This document shows, piece by piece, positions 43,712 through 52,345 of a DNA stretch of 64,000 nt. The stretch is taken from assembly GCF_001889165.1 (NCBI RefSeq), contig NZ_CP016020.1:1772501-1836500 (forward strand), written 5' to 3'. The DNA comes from Bacillus weihaiensis (GTDB lineage: Bacteria; Bacillota; Bacilli; Bacillales; Bacillaceae). The notes beneath the pieces are model-generated. The model was not told where the DNA came from and searched no databases. It saw nothing but the letters and a program-made list of their open reading frames with translations. Numbering within the stretch: the stretch's first letter is position 1; the number at the start of each line of letters is the position of its first letter. Made by a program: the position numbers and the translations under genes.

Positions 43712-45772
43712 GTGAATGAATATAAAGTAAAGGGACTAACATGTGCGAACTGTGCAAGAGAATTGCAGGAAGAAATTCAAAAACTCCCCTCAGGAAAGTC
43801 TGCTTCCCTTAATTATCATTCAGGAAAATTGAAAATAGACAATTCTGTAGAAATAGGGAAAGTAAAGAAAATTCTCTCGACAGACGGAGCTTTCTTAGTG
43901 ACGGAAAACGATGAACATAAGCAAGTACATCCACAAGGTATCAATTTGATTACAATCTTGTGCCTTTCTTTTTTCCTCTATTGCTTTGCATTTGTTGTTG
44001 ATAACTGGATCAATGAATTTTTAGCGGTTGGCCTATTTCTTACAGCAACTGCTTTAAGTGGCTATAAAACGTTTATAAAGGGGTTAAAAAATTTAGGTAA
44101 AGGTAAATTTAATATTGAAACCTTAATGACCATTGCTTTAATAGGTGCCCTTAGTATTGGAGAATGGAAAGAGGGTGCATTAGTAGCCATCTTATTTGGT
44201 CTAAATGAGTACTTAGAAGGGCTAGGTATGCAAAAAGCTAGGAATTCTATGGAAAAACTACTCAATATTGCACCGAAGAAGGCAACGATTATTACAGATG
44301 GGATAGAAAAAGTCGTTGAAGTAACATCATTAAAAGAAAGTGACCTCGTTATTGTAAAAGCAGGGGAAAAAATACCTTCAGACGGTCTTGTGATTGATGG
44401 AAAAAGTTCTGTTAATGAAGCTGCTATTACAGGTGAATCCATGCCAGTCGAGAAGGGTTTAGGTGAAGAAGTATTCGGAGGAAGTATCAATAATGAAGGG
44501 CTATTGAAAATAAACATTACAAAAGCGTATGAGGATTCATCATTAGCAAAAATCTTACATTTGGTGGAAGAAGCACAAGAAACGAAAACTCCAACAGAAT
44601 TATTTATAAATAAATTCGCAAAGTATTATACACCAATCATCATGCTGATTTCGATCATTGTGATGATTGTTCCACCTATTTTCTTGAATGGAAGCTTTAG
44701 TGAATGGTTCTATCAAGGGTTAGCAGTATTAATAGTTGGCTGTCCATGTGCGCTTGTATTAGCTTCCCCGATTGCAATTGTCTCTGGTATAACTAAAAAT
44801 GCTCGAAACGGGATCTTAATTAAAGGTGGAGTCTTCTTAGAGCAACTAGGAAGGATTACTACCGTTGCTTTTGATAAAACTGGAACTTTAACAAAGGGTG
44901 AGCCTTATGTAGAAACATTTATAGAATATGAGTCGCATTCCCTTTTACTATCAGCCTCCATTGAGAAATCGTCCTCTCACCCAATTGCTAAGGCACTAAT
45001 AAAAAAGGCTGGGGAGGAAAAGCTAATATTAGTAGAACCAGAAGAAGTTACAACTCACTCTGGTAGTGGAGTGACAGCTAAAATAGGCGATAAACAGTAT
45101 AGCATAGGAAATGAAAAACAAGTTAGCCACGTTCCAATTGATGATCGAGTAAAAAAAGATTTACTTGATATAAAGGATAAAGGTATGACTGTTGTTCTAT
45201 TAGCTGATAAAGATAAGATATTAGGGATATTTGGTATTAGTGATGAGATTCGAGAAGAAAGTAAAGAGGTTATTTCACATTTACATAAGGTTGGGATTAA
45301 AAAAACCCTTATGTTAACAGGAGACCATGAATCAACTGCTCAGAAGGTTGCCCGTCATGTTGGAGTTACATCATTTTTCGCTGGGTTATTACCAGACCAA
45401 AAAGTTGAAAAAATCAAGGGAATTTCAGAGACGGACAAAGTGGCTATGGTCGGAGATGGGATCAACGATGCACCAGCATTAGCATCTGCAGACCTTGGTA
45501 TTGCAATGGGTAAAGGCACGGATAGTGCTATTGAAACAGCTGATATAGTATTAATGCAAAACCACTTAGGCAAACTGCCATCTGCTATAAAATCAGCGAA
45601 AAAAGTAAATGCCATAATCAAAATGAACATCATATTAGCACTCGGGCTAAAGCTAATTGCGTTATTATTAACAATCCCAGGTCTCTTAACACTTTGGATA
45701 GCTATTTTATCAGATATGGGTGCGACCATTTTAGTGACCCTCATAAGCTTAACTGTGTTATATGATAAATGA
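43712..45772 (+). CDS. cadA: Heavy-metal P-type ATPase (Zn/Cd efflux, CadA type)
   Basis: A P1B-ATPase of about 686 residues that pumps divalent metals out of the cell. An N-terminal HMA domain has GLTCANCAR (CxxC), although a loop of the domain is shortened. Membrane helices frame VGCPCALVLASP, the ion-binding CPC motif. The phosphorylation site is DKTGTLTKGEP, the actuator TGESMPVEKG, the nucleotide domain SSHPIAKAL, and the hinge MVGDGINDAPAL. The ending, LWIAILSDMGATILVTLISL, fits zinc/cadmium pumps rather than copper ones. I use GTG 43712 because GGAG lies nine bases upstream; ATG 43697 is possible. The gene follows czrA by about 100 bases. Confidence 0.93.
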   Translation: MNEYKVKGLTCANCARELQEEIQKLPSGKSASLNYHSGKLKIDNSVEIGKVKKILSTDGAFLVTENDEHKQVHPQGINLITILCLSFFLYCFAFVVDNWINEFLAVGLFLTATALSGYKTFIKGLKNLGKGKFNIETLMTIALIGALSIGEWKEGALVAILFGLNEYLEGLGMQKARNSMEKLLNIAPKKATIITDGIEKVVEVTSLKESDLVIVKAGEKIPSDGLVIDGKSSVNEAAITGESMPVEKGLGEEVFGGSINNEGLLKINITKAYEDSSLAKILHLVEEAQETKTPTELFINKFAKYYTPIIMLISIIVMIVPPIFLNGSFSEWFYQGLAVLIVGCPCALVLASPIAIVSGITKNARNGILIKGGVFLEQLGRITTVAFDKTGTLTKGEPYVETFIEYESHSLLLSASIEKSSSHPIAKALIKKAGEEKLILVEPEEVTTHSGSGVTAKIGDKQYSIGNEKQVSHVPIDDRVKKDLLDIKDKGMTVVLLADKDKILGIFGISDEIREESKEVISHLHKVGIKKTLMLTGDHESTAQKVARHVGVTSFFAGLLPDQKVEKIKGISETDKVAMVGDGINDAPALASADLGIAMGKGTDSAIETADIVLMQNHLGKLPSAIKSAKKVNAIIKMNIILALGLKLIALLLTIPGLLTLWIAILSDMGATILVTLISLTVLYDK

Positions 45773-45805
45773 AGGAGGCTGGGACAGAAGTTTGTCCCGC
45801 CTCTT
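45773..45805. terminator. GGCTGGGACA-type terminator hairpin
   Basis: GGAGGctGGGACA pairs with TGTCCCgCCTC. It lies between cadA and a convergent gene and probably serves both. The same GGCTGGGACA core recurs at 47436. Confidence 0.75.
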
Positions 45806-46802
45806 ATAAATGAAGTGTCCAAGTATCGGAATGTAGCCCAAATGATGTAGATAAATCGACTACATCTACATTGAAGGTGATGGATGTAGCGTCTGCTATG
45901 TTAACTAGTTTATGGTTATTTAATGGAAAAGTAAGCTGACTATCTTCATCGTTTTTAGTAATCATATATAACTCATAATTGTCTTGGTGATCAGATGAAT
46001 GATAAACCGTTAAATTTAATCGGTAAGCAACGTTCTTTTTTGCAGAAACTTGAAATGAGAGTAAGGAGTCTAAATAGGCTTCAAATATAGGCTTTTTGAG
46101 TAGTCGCTCTTTGTCTACTAAAATTCCTGTTTTATTTGCCAAAAATGCATGTAATTCTTCGTTTTCTAGCGCGTTTGAAATTTTTTGATTTTCATGTTCT
46201 GTCCTCAAATAAAAGGCTTCGTTACTATAAATATCTTCTACAGCTGTTTTTTTCTTAGGTCCATACAGCAGGACATAATCATCTGCAAAAATCTCCTGAG
46301 GGTAAAGTGAATGATGACTCTCTCGGTAATTCCAAAAAGCGTCCCATCGTATAGTATAAGAGTCTATGTCTCGAATTCGAATCCAATTTGAAAATGGAAA
46401 ATGATGCGCAGGGAAATGAGTATAGGCAAAATGGTGGCCATATTCATGTGATAATGTTTCTGTATAATCACTAATTTTCGTGTATTTAGAAGCATGAAAT
46501 AAAGAGATTGTATGAGTGAAAGAATTATAGCTGCCTTTTGTGTGAGTAGTACCTAAAGGTTCTCCAAAGACGTGAATTTCTTCTAGAGAATGAATTTCCT
46601 CCCCATACTGGTTTTTTACTAACTCATCATATAAGCTTCTTAATTTCTTTTCATTCCAGCTCTTTGTATTACTAGAAAATAATATTCCTTCGGGAGATGT
46701 ATAAAAAGAGTAATCTGACCTACTGTCAAAGCCATTTTTAAAGCTTACTAGTAAAGGGAAAATGACTACTAGAATAATAAATAGCCTGTTTTTTTTATTC
46801 AA
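45804..46802 (-). CDS. Secreted HEYGH-motif metallopeptidase-like protein
   Basis: A 332-residue exported protein of no family I can name. A signal peptide or anchor (MNKKNRLFIILVVIFPLLVS) is followed by a domain with LSHEYGHHFAYTHF at about residues 117-130, a classic zinc-protease HExxH site. About 50 residues later EIFADDYVLLYG could give the third ligand (glutamate or aspartate), as in gluzincin-like enzymes. The C-terminal hundred residues are beta-rich (SAKKNVAYRLNLTVYHSSDH) and may bind substrate or wall. The upstream ribosome site is weak. Secreted protease activity is inferred from the motif alone. Confidence 0.7.
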   Translation of the reverse strand: MNKKNRLFIILVVIFPLLVSFKNGFDSRSDYSFYTSPEGILFSSNTKSWNEKKLRSLYDELVKNQYGEEIHSLEEIHVFGEPLGTTHTKGSYNSFTHTISLFHASKYTKISDYTETLSHEYGHHFAYTHFPAHHFPFSNWIRIRDIDSYTIRWDAFWNYRESHHSLYPQEIFADDYVLLYGPKKKTAVEDIYSNEAFYLRTEHENQKISNALENEELHAFLANKTGILVDKERLLKKPIFEAYLDSLLSFQVSAKKNVAYRLNLTVYHSSDHQDNYELYMITKNDEDSQLTFPLNNHKLVNIADATSITFNVDVVDLSTSFGLHSDTWTLHL

Positions 46803-47100
46803 TTTATCACATCCTTACACGTATCGTATCATGAAATAGAAGAGGAGTAACTTGGAATGTTCTTCTTATTTAATATGTGCTAAATGCTAGTGAGTGGTAT
46901 ATCACGGCGGACAACTGTTATAGAATGTTGCAGCATTTCATAACAAATAAGAAAGACTTAAATAGAGAGGGACTCCATCTATATATATTCAAAAAAAAAA
47001 TAAAAAATATTTTAAGAAAATAGTTTTCATGTAAAGAAATTTAGTGTATAGTATAAATAATCAGAAAATACTGAAAATAAAAAATGTGAGGTGCTTTTAA
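46803..47100. promoter_or_regulatory. Intergenic region with 28-base imperfect palindrome
   Basis: GTTATAGAATGTTG (46917-46930) and CAGCATTTCATAAC (46931-46944) are near-perfect reverse complements with four mismatches, a form suggesting a protein-binding site or hairpin. A TATAGT -10-like box lies near 47048, ahead of the small gene at 47101. Confidence 0.4.
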
Positions 47101-47352
47101 ATGAATCATCAAGAAACTCCAATTGAAAATCGTATTGAAACAAATCCATTCGTACATTATCTTCAAAATAAGGATGTCATCATCAAATCAAATACAGAAC
47201 TCATTTTGAAGCATTTACACAACTTACCAAAGGATTTTATGGAAATGACTTTGTTTGATATTGATGGGTGTGGCTCAGTCTTTCATTTTTCACATATTAC
47301 AAATAGTGAAGATGTAGAAGGGAAGGCAGCAGTTTATAAAAAATTGACATAA
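47101..47352 (+). CDS. Hypothetical protein, 83 residues
   Basis: GTGAGGTG precedes ATG 47101 at good spacing. The soluble product begins MNHQETPIENRIETNPFVHY, has a helix (NTELILKHLHNLPKDFMEM) and strands LFDIDGCGSVFHFSHI with one cysteine. No membrane or signal segment. I do not recognise a family. A promoter-like TATA box precedes it and a hairpin element follows about 90 bases downstream. Confidence 0.62.
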   Translation: MNHQETPIENRIETNPFVHYLQNKDVIIKSNTELILKHLHNLPKDFMEMTLFDIDGCGSVFHFSHITNSEDVEGKAAVYKKLT

Positions 47353-47429
47353 CACATAAAACTTACATGGTAAAAGATGGTAGGAGAAGACTGTTAGAAT
47401 GGTGTATTAGCTGTTTGCTAATTGAATAA

Positions 47430-47532
47430 AAGTTGGCTGGGACATAAGTATTTTAGTCAATGATAAACCCGAATTAGTAGGTGATATTTTAAATGGATAT
47501 CTTCCTACTAATTCGGGTCTTTATTTTTTATC
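47430..47532 (+). repeat. GGCTGGGACA element ending in a 15-bp terminator-like hairpin
   Basis: GGCTGGGACATAAG (from about 47436) is followed by a perfect 15-bp stem, ACCCGAATTAGTAGG (47467-47481) with CCTACTAATTCGGGT (47504-47518), and then CTTTATTTTTTA. The hairpin can terminate transcription. The GGCTGGGACA box repeats that at 45778 and resembles a motif frequent downstream of Bacillaceae genes. Confidence 0.65.
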
Positions 47533-47574
47533 CTTAGATTCTGTATCTGTGCATACTATTTTAATTGCTAGTGT

Positions 47575-47645
47575 AATGGAACGGAAGTCACATGGCCCCT
47601 GGGGGAGGTAGAGAAGTCTCACGCCCATCCGAGCGAAAAAAAAGG
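47575..47645. repeat. Possible decayed fragment of the 23785-23947 repeat family
   Basis: TGGAACGGAAG, CCTGGGGGA and CTCACGCCCATCCGAGCGAAA, in this order, echo the boxes of the same GC-rich Bacillaceae repeat. It is short and diverged, so the assignment is tentative. No coding frame is present. Confidence 0.35.
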
Positions 47646-47777
47646 ACTTAAAGATTTCCCTTAGTTTGCTGCAAAGTGGCAGCGGATATTAACTATATAA
47701 TACGCTTATTAAAAAGCAACAAAGGTTGCGAAAATAGCTAAATAGACGTTTATGGTTCATACAAGCGCTTTGATTAC

Positions 47778-48491
47778 TCATATGTTTTTTAGCATATTAC
47801 TAGTTTGAAGCCAATCCTTTGGAAAAAAATGAAGAAGCTTCACGAAAATTTCCGCCGTCATAATGGCATCATTTAATGCATGATGTCTGTCTCGTTCATT
47901 TATTTCTAATCGATCTACAAGTTCGTCTAAATAATTTCTTTCATCAGGAAAGACGAGATTAGCTAATTGATGAGAATCAATATAGACAGGTTGAAAGTTT
48001 GGTAATTGCCATTGTTTCATTGAAGTAGATAAAAAATCAATATCAAAAGTAGCAGGATGTGCAACAAGTACACTATTCTGACAATAGTCAATGAACTTTT
48101 TCACTCCAATTGGAAAGGAATCAGCATGATTAAGCAAATTTGGCGATAGCCCTGTTAATTCTACAATCTGCTTCGGAATTTTATTTAATGGCTTTATAAT
48201 CGTATAAAAAGACTCATCAAAAAGAATTTGATTGTTTCTAACCTTTATTGCCCCAATTGAAATAATCTCATCCCCCATATGGGGAAAAAAACCGGTTGTT
48301 TCTAAATCAAAAATGGTAAACGTCGTGTGAGACAGCTCATCTAGTTTTATTTCGTTTTGCTTATTCATAAATACAGTAATTGCATTACTCGCATGCTGAT
48401 GCTCTGGTAGCGAAACCATTTGTTTTATTTGATGTTTTAAAAATAATTGATCCCACAAATAATATTTTAATATCTTCAAATCGTTCGGCAA
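47778..48491 (-). CDS. DEDDh 3'-5' exonuclease (DnaQ-like)
   Basis: A 237-residue exonuclease with all three Exo motifs: FTIFDLETTGFFP (Exo I), VLVAHPATFDIDFLS (Exo II) and RHHALNDAIMTAEIF (Exo III, DEDDh). An extra N-terminal helical segment of about 55 residues precedes it. It starts with TTG 48491 behind GGTGGTG, five bases after the stop of the upstream cNMP/CBS gene, so the two are one operon and likely translated in sequence. The pairing of this exonuclease with a DUF294 protein recurs in bacteria. The role may be in nucleotide or RNA turnover; the replicative proofreader is normally larger. Confidence 0.88.
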   Translation of the reverse strand: MPNDLKILKYYLWDQLFLKHQIKQMVSLPEHQHASNAITVFMNKQNEIKLDELSHTTFTIFDLETTGFFPHMGDEIISIGAIKVRNNQILFDESFYTIIKPLNKIPKQIVELTGLSPNLLNHADSFPIGVKKFIDYCQNSVLVAHPATFDIDFLSTSMKQWQLPNFQPVYIDSHQLANLVFPDERNYLDELVDRLEINERDRHHALNDAIMTAEIFVKLLHFFPKDWLQTSNMLKNI

Positions 48492-48497
48492 ACTATG

Positions 48498-50414
48498 TTA
48501 CACCACCCGGTTTCGATTAAAGCTAATTTTTGTTACTTGTTGCATTCGATGAGCTACCTGTAAGGCTTCTTTTAACCTCATTCGATCTTCTTTTGAAAGA
48601 GTCATAATCATAATGTCATTTGATACAGAAATACCTTGCTTCAGCTGGTTCAGATTATGAAGAAGGCGGTAATAATGAAAGTAATGTAAAGCTGTTTTTG
48701 CATTTTGAACATCACGCGGATGCATGGCTTGTATTTTTTTTAATTCATCTAACCTTTTTATTGTACTGACTTCATTTATTCCATATTTCATTGCATTAAT
48801 TCTTGTAGAATAAATAATTTGAGTCAGTCCAGTTTTCTTAATATTAAGGAATTTGTTTTTTTGTTTTATATTTAATAATCCGAAAGGGTGGGAAGGGATT
48901 CTATATCGCAACGCATCTTTCATGAGCAATTGATGTAAAGTTTTGGATTTCTTTGTTGTTTCGGTTAAAAATCCCCTAATTTCCTCAGCTAATGAAAAAT
49001 CTCCATATATAGGTCTGAAATCATAAAACATGGTAAAGTTTTGTATTTCTTGTGCATCTAATTCAGTTCTCCAAGTATGGATTTCTTCCTTCCACTTAGA
49101 TAATGATTTACGCCATTTTTTTTCTTCGGCCATTATGCCACCTGTACATTTCGGAAAGCCAATATTACTTAAATAGTCATTTATTTTCCTAGAGAATAAA
49201 GTAAAGTAATGCTCAATTTGCTGTTTATTAGGTAGATGTTCGTAATCATGTAGAATTAATCCGTTGTCTTGATCAGTATGAAATCCTTGTTCATGACGTG
49301 CTTGACTTCCCATCGTAATAAAACAAAAGGTAATAGGAGGAGTACCATGTCCTTCTTTTTTCATTTCATTCAGTGTTAGCTTAATGACTTGCCTGTGAAG
49401 GTTATCATTATGATTCGTGATGGCTTCGGTTACATCGTAGGCATAACTTTCATTATTAAGAAGATCTGTTACAAAATCATGTAATACTAAATTTGAAATG
49501 GGTCCTTGTTTAGTCAAAATAGAAACGTTTGTAGCTTTTTTTACATTGTAAGTCAAATCTAAGTAATTCATATCTTCAAGGTTTAGAAAGGCTTTACTTG
49601 TTAAAACCCCAATTACTTTCCCATTTGTTGTTACGGGGATAAATTCAATAGGTTTGTTTTTAATAATGGACAAAGCCTCAAAAGAAAATGAATTCGTATT
49701 AACAGTTAATGGAGAAGGATTCATCCATTTCAGAACAGGGTCATGATGGTTTCCGTTGTTGGAAACAAAATTCATGATCTCTTGATTGGTCATTACTCCA
49801 TTTAGTGTAGATTGATGATTACTCACAATTAAGCCGGTAGCTTCATTTTTCATGAGTATTGAGGCAGCCTCACTCATTTTTGTTTGTGAATCAATAAAAT
49901 AAGGAGGAGTCATCAACTTGCTTACACGGGTTTTTAATAGGTTCATATGTTCATGATCATCTTGAACTGTATTATTTTTTATTTCATCATAGATGCTTTT
50001 CGTCCGTTCACCAATACTCTCCCAAATTACTTTAGAAAAATCAGTATTTCGTGTCATCATCTCATAAAAATGCTTCTTATTAAGCTTAAAAACCGTGCAA
50101 TCCTCTAGAGCTTGCACAGAAAAATTTAATTCACCGCTAGTAAACATGACCATTAAGCCAATGATGTCACCCGGATAATAATAGCGAAGGGATAATTGTT
50201 TTCCATTTGAATGATGAAGGATATTTTTTGCTAATCCTGAAACGAGGAAAAAAAGATCAAGATGTTCGGCGGATTCATCTTCATGAAAAATTAATTCATT
50301 TTTAGAGAAAAATGCTTGTGTTGATTTATCTGCCATTTCTTTAAGCTGAATATCGGTTAATAATGTAAAAGGGTAGTAATCCTTTAAAAGATGATTTAAC
50401 TCATTATGAACCAC
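48498..50414 (-). CDS. cNMP-binding / CBS / DUF294 nucleotidyltransferase-like protein
   Basis: A 638-residue multidomain protein. A Crp-type cyclic nucleotide-binding domain (about residues 10-125, RYYYPGDIIGLMVMF) is followed by two CBS motifs (MTPPYFIDSQTKMSEAASIL; FIPVTTNGKVIGVLTS). The DUF294 domain follows, with the nucleotidyltransferase signature GSQARHEQGFHTDQDNGLI, and then the helical DUF294_C domain. Length and domain order match this family, which resembles GlnD/GlnE-type transferases and is often near acetate genes. GTG 50414 follows AGGTGGTG; an earlier GTG has no site. The exonuclease gene follows. The modified target is unknown. Confidence 0.88.
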   Translation of the reverse strand: MVHNELNHLLKDYYPFTLLTDIQLKEMADKSTQAFFSKNELIFHEDESAEHLDLFFLVSGLAKNILHHSNGKQLSLRYYYPGDIIGLMVMFTSGELNFSVQALEDCTVFKLNKKHFYEMMTRNTDFSKVIWESIGERTKSIYDEIKNNTVQDDHEHMNLLKTRVSKLMTPPYFIDSQTKMSEAASILMKNEATGLIVSNHQSTLNGVMTNQEIMNFVSNNGNHHDPVLKWMNPSPLTVNTNSFSFEALSIIKNKPIEFIPVTTNGKVIGVLTSKAFLNLEDMNYLDLTYNVKKATNVSILTKQGPISNLVLHDFVTDLLNNESYAYDVTEAITNHNDNLHRQVIKLTLNEMKKEGHGTPPITFCFITMGSQARHEQGFHTDQDNGLILHDYEHLPNKQQIEHYFTLFSRKINDYLSNIGFPKCTGGIMAEEKKWRKSLSKWKEEIHTWRTELDAQEIQNFTMFYDFRPIYGDFSLAEEIRGFLTETTKKSKTLHQLLMKDALRYRIPSHPFGLLNIKQKNKFLNIKKTGLTQIIYSTRINAMKYGINEVSTIKRLDELKKIQAMHPRDVQNAKTALHYFHYYRLLHNLNQLKQGISVSNDIMIMTLSKEDRMRLKEALQVAHRMQQVTKISFNRNRVV

Positions 50415-50520
50415 GTTAGACACCACCTATCCATATACTGTATACTTTTACCGTAACATACATAGCGATGAAAATAAAATGAGAGAAAAAAAGACTTAAA
50501 GTGAGGAATGAGGGTATCGT

Positions 50521-51159
50521 ATGAGAAAAAAATTCATATTTAGTTTTCTTTTTTGTGTCTTATTAGTTGGATGTGGCGGAAAAGAAGAAATAAAGAGTAA
50601 GACAGAAGGGGAAAATCAAGCTCAACCGGAGACTATTGAACAAAACCCTATTGTTACTATGACTATGGAAAATGATGAGAGTATTAAAATAGAGCTATAT
50701 CCAATGATTGCTCCAAATACAGTTAATAACTTTATTTCTCTTGCTGAGTCTGGATTTTATGATGGACTACTATTCCATCGCGTTATTCCAAACTTTATGA
50801 TTCAAGGTGGAGACCCAAACGGTAACGGCACTGGTGGTCCAACTTATTCAATTAAGGGAGAATTCTCATCGAATGGGTTTGAAAATAATGTAAAACATGA
50901 ACGTGGAATAATTTCAATGGCACGATCGCAGGCCCCTGATTCAGCAGGATCTCAATTTTTTATAATGGTAGAGGATACGAGCAGTTTAGATGGTGACTAT
51001 GCAGCGTTTGGAAAAGTGATCGAAGGAATGGAAACAGTTGATTCTATAGTAAGTGTAAAGACCAATGATTCTGACAAGCCAATAGAAGAACAGAAAATCA
51101 AAGAGGTAACAGTTGATACTTTTGGCATTGATTATCCAGAACCAGAAAAACTCAAATAA
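50521..51159 (+). CDS. Cyclophilin-type peptidyl-prolyl isomerase lipoprotein
   Basis: A 212-residue extracytoplasmic isomerase. The lipobox LLVGCGGK gives an acylated cysteine near residue 18, and a polar linker follows. The cyclophilin domain has VNNFISLAESGFYDGLLFHR, VIPNFMIQGGDPNGNGTGG, ISMARSQAPDSAGSQFFIMV and YAAFGKVIEGMETVD. The catalytic arginine (FHRVI) and the phenylalanine and glutamine of the active site are present. It should catalyse proline isomerisation in folding secreted proteins on the outer face of the membrane, a role parallel to PrsA. GAGGG precedes the ATG. Confidence 0.92.
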   Translation: MRKKFIFSFLFCVLLVGCGGKEEIKSKTEGENQAQPETIEQNPIVTMTMENDESIKIELYPMIAPNTVNNFISLAESGFYDGLLFHRVIPNFMIQGGDPNGNGTGGPTYSIKGEFSSNGFENNVKHERGIISMARSQAPDSAGSQFFIMVEDTSSLDGDYAAFGKVIEGMETVDSIVSVKTNDSDKPIEEQKIKEVTVDTFGIDYPEPEKLK

Positions 51160-51278
51160 CTACCTATGAATAATGTATTAATGCATATTTCTTTACTCCT
51201 AAAAAAAGATCTTGTTATGATGTCATAGTACTTATAACCTGAGAAAGTATATGTAGTGAAAAGAAGGAGAATGTTTAG

Positions 51279-51920
51279 ATGAATATTGAAGTATGGTCGG
51301 ATATAGTATGTCCGTTTTGTTATATAGGAAAAAAACGTTTAGAACATGCATTAGAGAAGTTTCCATATCAAGATAAGGTTACAGTTGAATTTCGTAGCTT
51401 TGAATTAAATCCTAACGCTCCTATTCACCATGAAGGTGACTATGTTGATTTGTTAGCGAAAAAATACAATACATCAAGAGAACAAATGATTGAAATGAAT
51501 CAACAGCTAACAGATCAGGCAAAGGAAGTAGGACTGACGTATCACCTTGATCGTGTAAAGCCGACTAATACACTAGATGCCCATCGATTACTACATTTTT
51601 CAAAAAAATATGGTAAAGAAAATGAAATGGTTGTTCGTTTATTTGATGCGTACTTTACGGAAGCAAAGCATGTAGCCGATCATGAGACGCTAGTTTCTTT
51701 AGCTAAAGATGTAGGGTTAGATGAAGTGGAAGTGAAGAAGGTTCTTGTAAGTAATCAATTTGAAGCAGATGTAAGACAAGAAGAACAAGATGCTCAAGAT
51801 ATTGGTGTGACAGGTGTACCTTTCTTTGTTATTAACCGTAAATATGCGATATCTGGTGCTCAGCCTACTGAGGTGTTTTTAGAAGTGTTAGAAAAAGTCT
51901 GGAATGAAGAAGAAGCTTAA
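51279..51920 (+). CDS. DsbA/FrnE-family oxidoreductase with CPFC site
   Basis: A 213-residue cytosolic thioredoxin-fold protein of the FrnE/YwbO type. The start MNIEVWSDIVCPFCYIGKKR contains the CPFC redox site, VKPTNTLDAHRLLHFSKKYG sits in the helical insert, and VTGVPFFVINRKYAISGAQP carries the cis-proline and the family end motif. It is expected to oxidise or isomerise thiols, or to act on small quinone or isomerase substrates in the cytosol. AGAAGGAG precedes the ATG. A perfect terminator follows. The other family member in this window (27748) lacks the second cysteine. Confidence 0.92.
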   Translation: MNIEVWSDIVCPFCYIGKKRLEHALEKFPYQDKVTVEFRSFELNPNAPIHHEGDYVDLLAKKYNTSREQMIEMNQQLTDQAKEVGLTYHLDRVKPTNTLDAHRLLHFSKKYGKENEMVVRLFDAYFTEAKHVADHETLVSLAKDVGLDEVEVKKVLVSNQFEADVRQEEQDAQDIGVTGVPFFVINRKYAISGAQPTEVFLEVLEKVWNEEEA

Positions 51921-51925
51921 TCTCT

Positions 51926-51960
51926 GGTCCGAATAGTTCGCAACTATTCGGACCTTTCTT
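51926..51960 (+). terminator. Intrinsic terminator
   Basis: GGTCCGAATAGTT (51926-51938) pairs perfectly with AACTATTCGGACC (51942-51954), followed by TTTCTT. Confidence 0.9.
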
Positions 51961-52345
51961 ATTAATATTGCTGTGAATAATTAATATTTTTGCTCTTTGA
52001 TAGGAGTGGAAAGAAGGCTAACAGACTCCTTACTACGAAAAGTGAAACTCTTTATAAGGAAATCTACAACCACGGTTAACTGAATGTAACATTGAATGTA
52101 TCTAAGGCTATTTTCTTCCGAATATCATTTGTACGAACTTTCAATAGAGTAGCTAATAGTAAAATTGACATAGAATATCATAAGGGTTAATAGTCCTAGT
52201 TAATTAGTGAATAATGGAAAATTGTTGAGGTTATCCGGTTAAAAATATGGTACAATATTCATTTTCTTTAAAACAACTAGGCGAACGTTGTCGAAACTTG
52301 TATAATGGTGTAGCATATAAAACTTTTTAAGAAAGAGAGGTTTAT
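51961..52345. promoter_or_regulatory. Leader region of the HD-GYP gene
   Basis: Nearly 385 bases without a gene. A TGGTACAAT extended -10 sits at 52248-52256, with a weak TTGAGG about 20 bases upstream, and a second TATAAT box at 52301-52306 lies nearer the gene. No clear operator is visible. Confidence 0.4.
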
